Shown here: positions 1-10,799 of the stretch, in pieces
Layout of the letters: each line of letters opens with the position of its first letter
Position numbering within the stretch: the stretch's first letter is position 1
Assembly: GCA_024220525.1 (NCBI GenBank)
Contig: JAMYWO010000134.1
Span: 1,775 to 65,774 of the forward strand
From: Cochliopodium minus
Lineage: Eukaryota; Discosea; Himatismenida; Cochliopodiidae
Reading direction: 5' to 3'
Length of the DNA stretch: 64,000 bases
Made by a program: the position numbers and the translations under genes
Notes under the pieces: model-generated
Database searches by the model: none
The model's input: the letters and a program-made list of their open reading frames with translations, nothing else
What the model was told of the DNA's origin: nothing

Positions 1-719
1 AAAATTTTTTTGTGAGAATTTAATTTTCAGCATATAAATTTGGATCAATTTTTATATATATTTGATCAATGGAACCAAATTATCATTTTATCATTTGTAT
101 ATGTTGATTAATATTGATCCTTTATCTTTATCATATTGCTAACAAATTTTCAATGTATTTTATCCATTAACAAAAAATTTTGTCTTACTAAGGTTGCCCC
201 TGCAACATCATCTGATAGTTTCAATACATTTTTTGCTTCTAAGATTGTTTCTTTGAATTTCTTTTCGCACAATAAGATGAGACCAAGAAAAAGATAGAAG
301 GATCCAAACACGTAGAACCATAATCCTCCTGTCAAATCGAATTCTGTTATTTTGCATTTATCTGAAATTCCAAAGAGGAGATCTTCTGGATTGATTGCTG
401 TTTTTGGCTTTGTTATTTTTTTCAGCGATAATAAATTTGGAGACGTGTTATATTTATTCTTGTTTGTTTGTAAATCATCTTTCCTATAAATGAAAATTAT
501 CAATAAATTTGATGGATAATGGATTAAAATTTGTTATGATATCAAAGGTTAATTAATTTAAGGTGAGATTTCTCTTAATTTTTTTCCAAAATATACTCAC
601 TTCCTTTCAAACATCACATATATTGAAACGATTATAATTGCAGACAAGCATATCAGAATAATTATTTTTGTATTGAGTATTGATAATCGACTTTTTGGTT
701 TCTCTTCATTCAGAAACAT
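1..719 (-). CDS. NCKX-type Na+/Ca2+ (K+) exchanger, N-terminal part, cut by the window edge
   Basis: Two exons are visible on the minus strand: 719-601 (ATG at 719-717) and 483-189, joined in phase by a GTGAGT..AG intron. The gene then enters an intron at 188 and leaves the window. The protein begins with a charged stretch and a hydrophobic segment of about 20 residues (signal anchor or first helix). A second hydrophobic segment follows (GGLWFYVFGSFYLFLGLIL), then SDDVAGATL, which is the start of the first alpha-repeat of K+-dependent Na+/Ca2+ exchangers, where the family usually continues into a GSSAPE-type motif. Known of the family: it exports Ca2+ across a membrane in exchange for Na+. 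It is divergent from the ROCO gene, 152 bp away, so the two probably share a promoter region. A broken 3' half of a related gene lies at 39009-39923. Confidence 0.72.
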
Positions 720-871
720 ATCTTCCTTTTTTTTTTTTCAAATAAATTAATTATTCCTTTTTTAAAAAAAATCTTTGAGAAGGTAAAAGCTTTTTTGTTA
801 AGAAAATTTGATTTGACATCAGTATCATTCTATTTTCTTAAAAGTTTTTAAATTTGAAAAAATAAAAAAAA

Positions 872-3800
872 ATGCAATCATTCCACTCAAGATTCTTCGA
901 TTTTTTTGAAATAAATGTAAATTGGAAATTGATTCAAGAATTTATTTAACCCACTCTTCCTTTTTCAAAATTATAGACAGTAAATTACTTCCACCATTAA
1001 TTTTAAAAATCAAATTTATTTTGTATCTTATTAAAAATAAACTGAATATATAAGGAGGTAGAAAAATGGAAATAATTTGTATTGAATTGGAACTATCAAT
1101 TACATCTTTATTTTTAAATAAGGGGGTAAAAATTTCATTTTATTATAAATAACCGTAGAAATTTAATATTTTTAACACCAAATTCTAATAGAGGGTAAAT
1201 GACAAATGATCAAAAGGATATTTTGGATACTTACTTGTTTTGATCAAAATTTTAATAGATAGTAAGATTTTAAAAAATTTCAAACAATGATTTAATAATC
1301 TTTCTGAATGTAGGATGTAATCTCTTAAGAAGATTTTTATTTTATATTTTCATTTTGATCATTTCAATCGCATGATAGGAGGTAAATAACACTTAATTAT
1401 AAAAATGAAATTTTAATAAAAATTAACATTTTAGGATGTAAAATCAGAAGAAATTTCCCAAATGTTTATTTTTTAACAATATTTAAATAACAGAAAGTAA
1501 TTCCTTCTCAATATTGAAATTTATTTTAAACTAAAATTCTTTTTAAAAATAGAAAGTAAAATTTCATTTGCAAATTTAATCTCTTTTTCAAAGTTTTCAT
1601 TGTTTATTTCTTCTTTAGAAAGTAAGTATTATTGTTATTCACTTTGTTGATTAATATTTCGGATAAACTCTTTTTTAGTCGGTAAATAAACTCATAAAAT
1701 ATATTGTTATTCTTATTTCTTCTCTTTTCCTTAAGATTGTAAGCCACATTTAAAAAAACAGTGAAATAGAAATTTAAACTAACAACAATACAGAAAGTAA
1801 CATAATTTTTTAACGTTATTTTAAATTTTCATCAAATTAAATTAAAAATTAATTTTTACAATTTTGTAGGGAGTAAGAAAATATATTTTTTGTTCTCTTT
1901 GACAAATTTATTTATTACGAAAACAGATGGTAACAATTGTTTTGATATTTCAATGTTTCTGTTGACCATTTTTCAAATTAGCGAGTAAAACTTTAAATAA
2001 AAAAAAAAATTTTTTTTTTTATTTTTTTTATAATTTAGATTGTAAGTCTTTAAATTTTTTTGTTGAAAATATAATTAATGAATAAAAAAATAAGATGGTA
2101 AAGTTTTTTTTCTTTTTAAAAATTGTTTCTCCTTATTTTTTTTAAAAGAAAGTAAAAAGCGTTTTTGAAAATTGATAAAGAATTAAAATAAAACTGTCAC
2201 CAAATAATCAAGGAAGTAAAAAAAAAAAAATTAATTTTCAATTTTAAATACTAATTATTTTTGATTCAAAGTTTGTAAGAATAGAAAACAAGCATTTTTT
2301 AAATTATTCTTAAAAAAATTTGTTTACAGAGGGTAAAATAAAAAATATGAATAAACAAAAAATTCTTAATAATTTTTTGTTTTAGATGGTAACTAGAAAA
2401 CTTTGGAATTTTAAAAAAATAAATTTTTTCAAAAGTTAACAGAGGTATAATAATTTGTTTATTTTCAAAAATTTTTTTGAAATGAATAAATTTAATTTTT
2501 CTTTAGGAGGTAAATACATACATTAAAAAATAAAAAATATTGTTCACAAAAAATTTGACAGGAAGTAAAATGATTTTTTTTTTTCTCACTTATCCTTTTA
2601 AATTAAAAATTTTAATTTTTTTTAGGAAGAGAGTGAGGAAGAAGATGAAGTAAACCTTTATAAATTGATTTGAAATTATTTTTTATTTCAAATTTTTTTT
2701 TTTTGTAGGAAGTAAAACAAGAAATGTTATTCAAATTTTCTTTTTTTTTAAAAAATTATTTAGGCAGTAAAAATTTTTTTTTTTTACATTTTAAATTTCT
2801 TTTTTCATATTTTTTTGTTAGTATGTAAGGAGAACGAAAGAAATAACTTTTTTTTTTATTATTCAAACAAAATCGTTTTTCAGAAAGTAAAAAATTGATT
2901 AATTTTTGTTAGTTTTTAGATTTAATTTATTTAATTGATATAAAATTAGGTTGTAAAAATATTTTCGCTTTATCTGATATTCAATTAAAAATAATTTGAA
3001 ATTTTGCAGAAAGTAAGGAATTTTAAAAAAATAATTATTTTCAAAACTCAACGAAATGCACAAGGGAGTAAGAAATTTTTTATTTTAAAAAAGAAAAAAA
3101 AAACAAAAAAAAAAATTTATTATTATTTATTTTAAATTTTTCAAAGATAAATATGAAAGGGAAAATATCAAAAGAACCTCACAAAAAATATTTATTTTTT
3201 AAATTGATGCAATACTTGGAAGAAAAAGAATTAGATGAAAAAGATACTATAGTTTGGGTGAACATTTGTGACAACTATTTCAAAAAAGAGGAGGAAGCTC
3301 TACTTTTCAAAAATTTGATTTTCACAAACTCTTGTTTGAATGATGTCAAGATGAATGGAAAATATTTCAATGGAATTAGAGCTGATGTAAAAAAATGGTG
3401 TCTGGAAATCGAACAAAGCTCCAGTTCTGTCAAAAAAAAGATAAAGGCATCCACAATTTCTTATTTTCATTTTTGTTTAAATAATAAATTTTCCTTTAGA
3501 AAATAAAAGTAGCAATAAAAGTTGTAAGAAAATTTGATTTTTTATTTTTTATTTTTTTTATATAATGATATTTATTTAATTATTTTTTCATTTTTTAACC
3601 ATTTTATTTTATTTATTATTTTTATTTGTTTTTATTTTCTTTAGTTTTTTATTAGTTATTAATTTTATTTTTTCTAGAGAAGGGAAGGAGAAGAAGAAAG
3701 GTCATTTGAAAATGTTTTAAAACCATTAAAAGAACAAGCATTATTGATAAACCTCCAGAAATTCGTTTCGGACTGTTCCGAACAGCTCCTGGTTAACCAC

Positions 3801-6800
3801 TTTCAAATAGAAACGATGAATATTCTTCTCCTCAAAATAGATGATAAACTTATCGAATTCTCCAAAGAAGATCTCAACACAAAACCTTATCTTTACGAAA
3901 ATACTGAATCTATTCATTTTGAAATTGAAGTACTACAAAGAGGTAAACATAATTTTAACAACTTTAATAAATTTATTTAAAAATTAAAGACATTCATTAA
4001 TAATAAAATATTATTTTAAATTTAATTAATTTTTCTTTTCTTTTTATTTAGGGAGAATAGAATTTGTGGATACAAACTTTGATAAAGTTGATCCAACAGA
4101 TAAGAAGATGTTCGAAAGAGAATTTTATTTTTATGAAGGTTTCTTTTTGGAAGGACATCCTCATGGTAAAGGTATAATTGTCGAAAATGAAAGTAATCTT
4201 GTAATATTTTTTATTTATTTCCATAAATTTTTATTTTTAATAAATTTTTTTTATAATTTTAATTTTTTTATTTGAACAGGTTGTTTGGGAAGGCATATTT
4301 GAGAAGGGTGTTTATTTCTGTGGTAAGGGAAAATGTAAATGGGTCGAATTGAGGGCATCTGAACACATACTCTGGGATTTTAACGGTCAAACAAAATTTT
4401 AAAATTTAAAATTAAAATTAGTGATATTAAAAAAATTAAAATTAAAATTAAAATTAAAAAATTAAAATTAAAATTAAAATTAGTGATATTAAAAAAAATT
4501 TAAATAGAATTAAAATTAAAAAATTAAAATTAAAATAATAAATTAAATTAGAATTAAATAATAATAAAATTGAAATTAAAATAATAAATTAAATAGGAGA
4601 GATGATTAATGGATTACCTAAAGATGGAAGGTTATTGATGAGGTGTGAAAAAACGAGGGAGATTTACCATGGAGAGCTGAAAAATACAAAGAGAAAGGGA
4701 ATTTCCATCCTTACTCGTAAGGGTAAAGAGTTTTTAGTTGATTATGATGGTGAAAAGCCCAAACTTAAAAGAACTTTTGAGGGTATCAGATTAATGATTG
4801 TTGGTAAAAAAAAAAATAAAAAATAAAAAAAAATAAAAAATTTTAATCAAAATAAAAAAAATATAAAAAATTATTTTTAAAAAATAACAATATACAAAAT
4901 GAAATATAAAATAAATAAATAAATAAAATAATGAAATAAAAAATGAAAATAATATATAAAGGAAACAGGGACGTTGGAAAAACAACATTAAAAAGGAGGT
5001 TGATGGGAACAATAAGTAAGGAAGAAAATAACAATGCTCACAAACTCGTACAGAGCGAGAAGAAAGAGGAGAATATGACGCACGGTGTTGATGTCTTTAG
5101 GTGGCAAGAAGGTTCTATGTAATTAATTCTATTATTTTTTAAATATTTTTCATTATTTTTTCAATTATTTTTTTCAAATATTAAAGGTTGTTTTCATTAT
5201 GGGATTTCGCAGGTGAAAATATTTTTTTAATAAAAATAAAAAATAAAAATAAAAATGAAAATAAAAATCAAATTTTTTAGGTCATGAAGAATATCACGTA
5301 AAAAATAATATTTTTAATTTTTTCATAAATTTTTAAAAATGATTTTTAATTTTTTCATTATTAAATTTATTTTTAATTATTTTTTAAATTTTTTTTAAAT
5401 TTAATTAGGTTGCACATTCTTTCTTCTTTGGAGAGGGATCAGTTTATATGCTTTTGTTTGATTGCTCATTGGAGATTAAAGATATAATAAAGGGGAACAA
5501 GTTGATTTATTGGATGTATTTTTTACAAACACAAGTCGGCACAAAAGTTCCTGTCATTTTGGTGGGAACGAAAGTAGATGTCTTGGAAAAGAAACTGGGA
5601 TTTTTTTCTGACGAAAAAAAATTGAACAAAAGAATTTTCGAAATTCACAAGGGTTTATTTAATTTCAAAAAATAACAATTTTTTTAGACATGTCCAAATA
5701 TTACAACTTTGTTAGCGAATATAATATTTTTACTAACAAAATTTAAACTGTTGTAATATTTTTGGACATCCCTACAATTTTTTAACAATTTTTTACAAAT
5801 TTCTTTTACAAATATTTTTTATTTTTAAATATTTTTTTTAAAAAAAGAAATTAAAAGTGCAATGAAAGAAAATGGAATAGCTTTGAAAATTCACAAGTTT
5901 AATATGAAAGGTTACGAAAGCATCCTCTTTACCACCGTCAATAACAGAGAGCTCAATCCAAATGCTTGTGGTATTTTTTTTTAAAAAAATCAAAAAATAA
6001 TAAAATTTATTTAAATTAAAATCAAATTAAAAATTAAAAATAAAATTAAAAAATTTTTAAAAACATTAATTTTAATAAGGTATAAAACAACTCAAAAATC
6101 TTCTTGCTAATCAGTATGATCAGGTAGAACATTCTGTCCCTACAACTCTTCGACATAAAATAGTATACAATGAAATCATCAACATTTCTGAGAAGTCAGG
6201 AGCGGGTCTGAAAGAAAAAAACGAAAGGTTCAAAAAGAACAAAAAAAGCACTGATAACCAAAACAAGTACCATTAGTTTATTAAATTTTTCCATTTTTTT
6301 TTTGTTTCAATAATTTTTTATTTTTTTATTTTTATTTTACTAATTTTTCTTTTTTATTATTAATAATTTTTTATTTTTTATTATTTTTTATTTTTTTTTA
6401 ATTATTTTTTATTTTTTATTTTTTTAATAATTATTATTTATTATTTTATTTTTTACTTTTTATTTTTTATTTAAAGTGAAAATCAATCAACGGTATATTC
6501 GTCATCTTACAGCAGTAAAAAACCATTCATACACGTTTCCTCCCTCAAGAAAAATCTTCTAGAAAAGAAGAACATGGAAGAAATCTCATTCGACGCATCC
6601 AAAGACTTGGAATCGGTGCTGACAGATTTACACAAACTAGGCCTCATCATTTATTTTGACAATTCTTATCTCAAAAACATTTTGATCAGTGATCCTCAAT
6701 GGTTTAATTGTGTATTTCGAGTCATTTTGGATTATGGAAGACAAGAGATTGAAAAGATCATTGAAAGTGTAAAAAAATCGAAACTATTTTTATTAATTTC

Positions 6801-8730
6801 AATTTAAAACTATTTTATTTATTATTTTTAAATTTTTATTTATATTTATTTATATTTGTTAATAATTTTTAATTGTTTAATTGTTTAATTTGTTTTTATT
6901 TTTTTTTTAAAAAAGATTTATTTCAACATTGACAACATAATAAAAAAGAGCAAGAAAGAAACAGCTCTCCTAAAAAAACTCTCCAAAAAATTGGAATGGC
7001 TGAGAGGAAAAGCTGACAAAGAGATGAGAATAGAGCAAATTTGGGACAATTTCGAGATGAGATCTCTTTCTAATGTTGACAAAATCAGTTTCGATACTAT
7101 TCTAAAAGTGCTCGAAAAAATTGAGAAAAAACTTATTAAATTAGGAAAACAGGGTAAAAATAAGTTTAAAAATCAAACAAAATAAAATAAAAACTAATAA
7201 ATCAAAAATAAATAAATCAAAAAAAATAAAAATAATAATTCTAAATAAATAAAAGTTAAAATAAAATAAAATATGAAAATAGATTCTTGTAAAATCAAAG
7301 AAATAAAATTTTAAAATTTTAAAATTTTAAAATAAAAATAAAAATAAAAAAATCAAAATAAATTGGTGTAAAATAAATTGAAATAAAAATAAAAATAAAT
7401 AAAAGTAAAACAATAATTTTTTTTCAAAGATTTGCTTAAAAAACCAAACCCAAATTTACCGTTGTCACAAATGTTTTACACAATAAATGAGGAACAACTG
7501 CAAACAGAAATAGTGAAAAACCTCCTCACAGACTTGAGAAGATCCACCACAGAAGAAAGAGAAGTGTTTGAGGAGATAAGAGATTTCATCGTAAACTTGT
7601 TGGCGCAGTATGATCTCATCATCCCCAAAAAGAAGCAAGCTTTGATGAAGTTTGGTGATGAGTTTATCAAAAAACGCGTTTTCATTGTTCCTTTGCTTTT
7701 TCCTTTTGAAAAGCCTTCCAACTTGAAGTTCAACAATACTGATCTTGAGAAAGTAATTTTTTATTTTTTAAATTTTATTTATTTTATTTTAATTTTTTAA
7801 TTATTATTTATAATTTATTTTTAATTTATAATTTTTCACATTTTACATTTTACATTTTATTTTTTAATTTTTAATTTTTATTAATTATTTATAATTTTTA
7901 ATATTTTACATTTTATATTTTATTTTTTATTTTTTATTATATTATTTTAATTTTTTATTTTTTATTTTTACTTTTAGATGGTTTCATTTTTGTTCAAATT
8001 TTTTATTTTTTTTTTTTATTCATTATTTTGTATTTATTCAAATTTTTTAGATGGAGTTTAGAAACGTGTGGGAAATAACATACATGTTGCCTTTCAAGCC
8101 TTCTTCTCTTTGGAAAATGATTTTCATGAGAATTCGACAAGCATGTGTTGGAAGCGAAACCACACGAGAAATCGTAGATGAACTTTATTGGATGGAAGGT
8201 AAAATAATAAAAATAATTAAAAATAAAAATAAAACAAATAAAAAAAAAAAAAAAAAAAAATACAAATTTATCAAAATTAAAATAAAAAAAAATAAAAAAA
8301 AAAATCATTAATAAAACAAAAATACAAAAAAATAAAAATAAAAATCATAAAAAATTAAAAATAAAATAAAATTAAAATCAAAAAAATGAAAATAAAAACA
8401 AAAATGCAAAAAAATAAAAATAAAAATAAAAAATAAATCTACTAAAATTAAAATCATAAAAATGAAATCAAATACTTTAAATAATAAATAAAATTTAAAA
8501 TCATCAAAAAATTAATTTTTTTTTTTTCACAAGGATTCTTTTTTTATTTCAATGAAAAATCAAAGGAGAAAGAAGATACATTGATTGAGTTGGAGTTTGA
8601 CATTTTGCAGAATGATTCTAACAGGTTTAAAGAGTTAATGAAAATCAAAATAAGATCCAACATCCCCGACATACAACTTCTCTTTTTTTCAATACACTAC
8701 TCTGTGCAAGAGTTTATTAAAAAATGGTAA
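872..8730 (+). CDS. ROCO family (Roc-COR) GTPase with MORN-like repeats and a microexon-encoded N-terminus
   Basis: Exons in phase: 872-916; 34 tiny exons (977-3067, described separately); 3147-3386; 3500-3523; 3678-3942; 4052-4200; 4280-4385; 4597-4803; 4962-5118; 5187-5212; 5281-5297 (17 nt); 5409-5652; 5848-5970; 6080-6266; 6477-6768; 6916-7153; 7430-7752; 8051-8198; 8534-8730. This gives about 1036 aa. The exon end at 3386 is the least certain boundary. MORN-like motifs are YEGFFLEGHPHGKG (exon 4052) and WEGIFEKGVYFCGKG (exon 4280). The Roc domain has P-loop GNRDVGKT, switch II WDFAGHEEYH and G4-like VGTKVD. The COR domain contains LGLIIYFDNSYLKNILISDP and, further on, YMLPFKPSSLW. There is no LRR and no kinase domain, and the protein ends after COR. 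ROCO proteins are GTP-regulated dimeric signalling switches; the partner is unknown. Some introns start unusually (GTTTAT at 5653, GTCAAA at 4386). Confidence 0.85.
977..3067 (+). other. Array of 33 single-codon (3-nt) exons plus one 24-nt exon
   Basis: The unit AG|NNN|GTAAR recurs every 54-79 nt. The 3-nt exons start at 977, 1055, 1123, 1192, 1259, 1314, 1379, 1435, 1494, 1553, 1619, 1679, 1736, 1794, 1870, 1927, 1982, 2039, 2095, 2149, 2213, 2272, 2330, 2386, 2507, 2562, 2709, 2764, 2822, 2884, 2950, 3010 and 3065. A 24-nt exon lies at 2626-2649 (EESEEEDE). At 2443-2444 only two bases separate AG from GT, which looks like a dead unit. Introns are mostly 51-79 nt. Exon 1 (872-916) ends in phase 0 and exon 3147 opens in phase 0, so the triplets read as codons: AAA seven times, GAG, GAA and ATG three times each, and never a stop. 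They encode a charged linker. No RNA data are available to me; the evidence is the regularity, the splice-site grammar and the kept frame. Confidence 0.85.
5687..5773 (+). mobile_element. About 87-bp inverted-repeat MITE-like element, copy A (intronic)
   Basis: The left end GACATGTCCAAATATTAC and the right end GTAATATTTTTGGACATCC are imperfect inverted repeats enclosing about 30 bp. An approximate 10-bp direct repeat (ACAATTTTTT) lies on both sides. The element lies wholly inside the ROCO intron 5653-5847. Two relatives lie at 28211-28299 and 35530-35615. It has no coding capacity, so it would need a transposase from elsewhere. Confidence 0.8.
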
Positions 8731-8958
8731 AAAATGGAATAATAAAATAATTTAATTATTAAATAAAAAATAAAAAATAAATTAAAAAATAAATCAAAAA
8801 TAAAAAATAAAAAATAAAAAATAAAAAATAAAAAATAAAAAATAAAAATAAAAATAAAAATAAAAATAAAAATAAAAATAAAAATAAAAATAAAAATATA
8901 AATAAAAAATAAAAATATTAAAATTTTACCTGTCTCTAATTTTTTATTTAAAATTTTT

Positions 8959-10525
8959 TTAAACCAAATAATTTTTAAAGAATTTTACTTCACATAAATT
9001 ATCTTTGTATTTGGAGAAAGCAAGATCAACAAATTTTTTGTTTTCAAAAGCAACAGCAATGTTAAGACAATCTTCGTCGATTGTACAACCACAATCTTTT
9101 ACCACATAATCTAAACACTCACTAAAATTGATTATAAAATGAAAAAAATTATAATAAATTTACCAAGAAAAAAAAAAATTAAAATAAAAAATAAAAAAAA
9201 AAAAATAAGAATGAAAGTGAAAATGAAAATAATAAAACTTGATTAAAAAAATATATTAAAGTAAAAAAATAAAAAATAAAAATAAAAATAAAAATAAAAA
9301 TATAAAATTATAATATAAAAAATAAAATAAAAAATAAAAAATAAAAAAAAATAAAAAAAAAAATAAAAAATTAACTAAAAAATAATAACAAAAATACAAA
9401 AATTTTTATACAAAGATGATTCTTCGTTTTCGTATGAAGCTATTTTTAAAAATAAATATAAAAAATTAAAAAATACAAAATAAATAATAAAAAAAGTTTT
9501 ACCAGCAAGAGTAGAGACAATCTCCCATTCGCACTCTTTGATGCACTGCTTTCCATTTTCTCCAACGAAACTCTCCAACAATTGTTTATCCTTAATGCTG
9601 ACGGCGATGATGGCCATGTTGGAATCTTTGGTTTCTTCCTTGTTTTGTTTGTTGTAAACCTTTTCTTTGTAAATCTTCAAAATGTATTGCGCCAATGAAG
9701 GATATCTCGATCTGAAAGCTAAAAATAATTTAATAAAAATAATCTCGAAAAAATTGAAAAATAAAAAATAAAAATATTAAAATTAAAAAAATAAGAAAAT
9801 TTTTGCTTTTAATAAATAAAAATTTTCAACCGTTTTTAATGCAATCTGTCAATGGCTTTGCTAATGATCTCATATTTCTCAATTCGAACTCAAACAATAC
9901 TTTGTCAAACATTTTTGGGTTACCCGAGGACGAAGCCTTTGAATAACAAAAGAAAAGAAAAAATTTTAATAAATTTTACAAAAAAAAAAATAATTTCCTT
10001 ACGGAAATTAAATCTTGTTCATCCAATTCTCTTTTTTTTGATGATAAAAGTACATCAATATATCCTATCCTAATAGATGTTTCCAATGAAATATTTTTGT
10101 TGAATTTTATGCTATAGAGAATTGATCTTTTCCAAATATCTGGATATTTCTCTTCCAAAACGGATATCTCCTCGTAATTCTTCAACGGTGTTTCCAAATT
10201 CTTCTCCAACAATGTTAATATCTCTATTCTGATCACAGGGGAATATAGGATGAGGTGCAATCTCTTCCAAAAAGATGCATTCCCTTTCGAATAATTCGAT
10301 AGTTTTTTATTGAGACAAAATATTCTATTATTAAAATGATTTGGTGATTATGGTTTGATTGATGGGATACAATGATAATGATTGATGAAGTTAAAAGTTA
10401 TATTTTGATAATTAAAAAATTAATAAATAAATGAAAACTTTCTTGAATTTTTACTGTATTATTTCAATTGGTGAAAGATAAACCAATATACTGAATAAAC
10501 AGTCTTTTGATATTTTGTCCAACAT
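8959..10525 (-). CDS. F-box-like protein with ankyrin-like C-terminus, paralogue 1
   Basis: Six exons in phase on the minus strand, beginning 10525-10455, 10324-10003, 9936-9831, 9718-9503 and 9440-9412, with the last ending in TAA at 8961-8959. The N-terminus MLDKISKDCLFSILVYLSP, followed by IFCLNKKL and a Trp-Lys pair, resembles an F-box, the Skp1-binding motif of SCF ubiquitin ligases. The C-terminal part (ENKKFVDLAFSKY) resembles degenerate ankyrin-type helices. A neighbour at 10800-12162 has the same exon boundaries and clear sequence similarity, so this is a tandem duplicate. Compared with that copy, this one stops shortly after the KYK motif and looks shorter at the C-terminus. The F-box assignment is moderate and the substrate is unknown. 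It converges on the ROCO gene. Confidence 0.62.
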
Positions 10526-10799
10526 TTTTTTTTTTTTTGAGAATTTCAATTTTTATTTTTTTTTTTCAAGATCCTCCCTCAATTCAATGAAAATGCAGTT
10601 TGAGTAAAAAGGTTTTGATCAAATAAAAGTTATCAAAAAAAAAATATTCCTTTTTAACAATTTTTAATTCAATTAATTTTAAACAAAATGTTAAAAAGTC
10701 ATCAAAAAATAGAACAATAACCAAGATTCTTACTGTTTTTTCTTTTTTTTTTTTTTGTGAACAAAAATAAATAAAAATAAAAATGAATTTAAGAAAGAA

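Noticed and set aside
977-3067. CRISPR-like or satellite array, because of the even 55-75 bp spacing
   Set aside because: Only the short AG-NNN-GTAAR signature recurs; the sequence between units is unrelated, so there is no direct repeat or spacer structure.
917-3146. One ordinary 2.2-kb intron with chance splice-like words
   Set aside because: Introns in this window are nearly all below 350 nt, all 33 units have exactly three exon bases in the same phase as the flanking exons, and no triplet is a stop. It stays the main alternative until RNA is seen.
7976-8050. A further single-codon exon (AG|ATG|GTTTCA) in the ROCO gene before exon 8051
   Set aside because: The donor GTTTCA is weak and the protein is complete without the extra Met; left out of the model.
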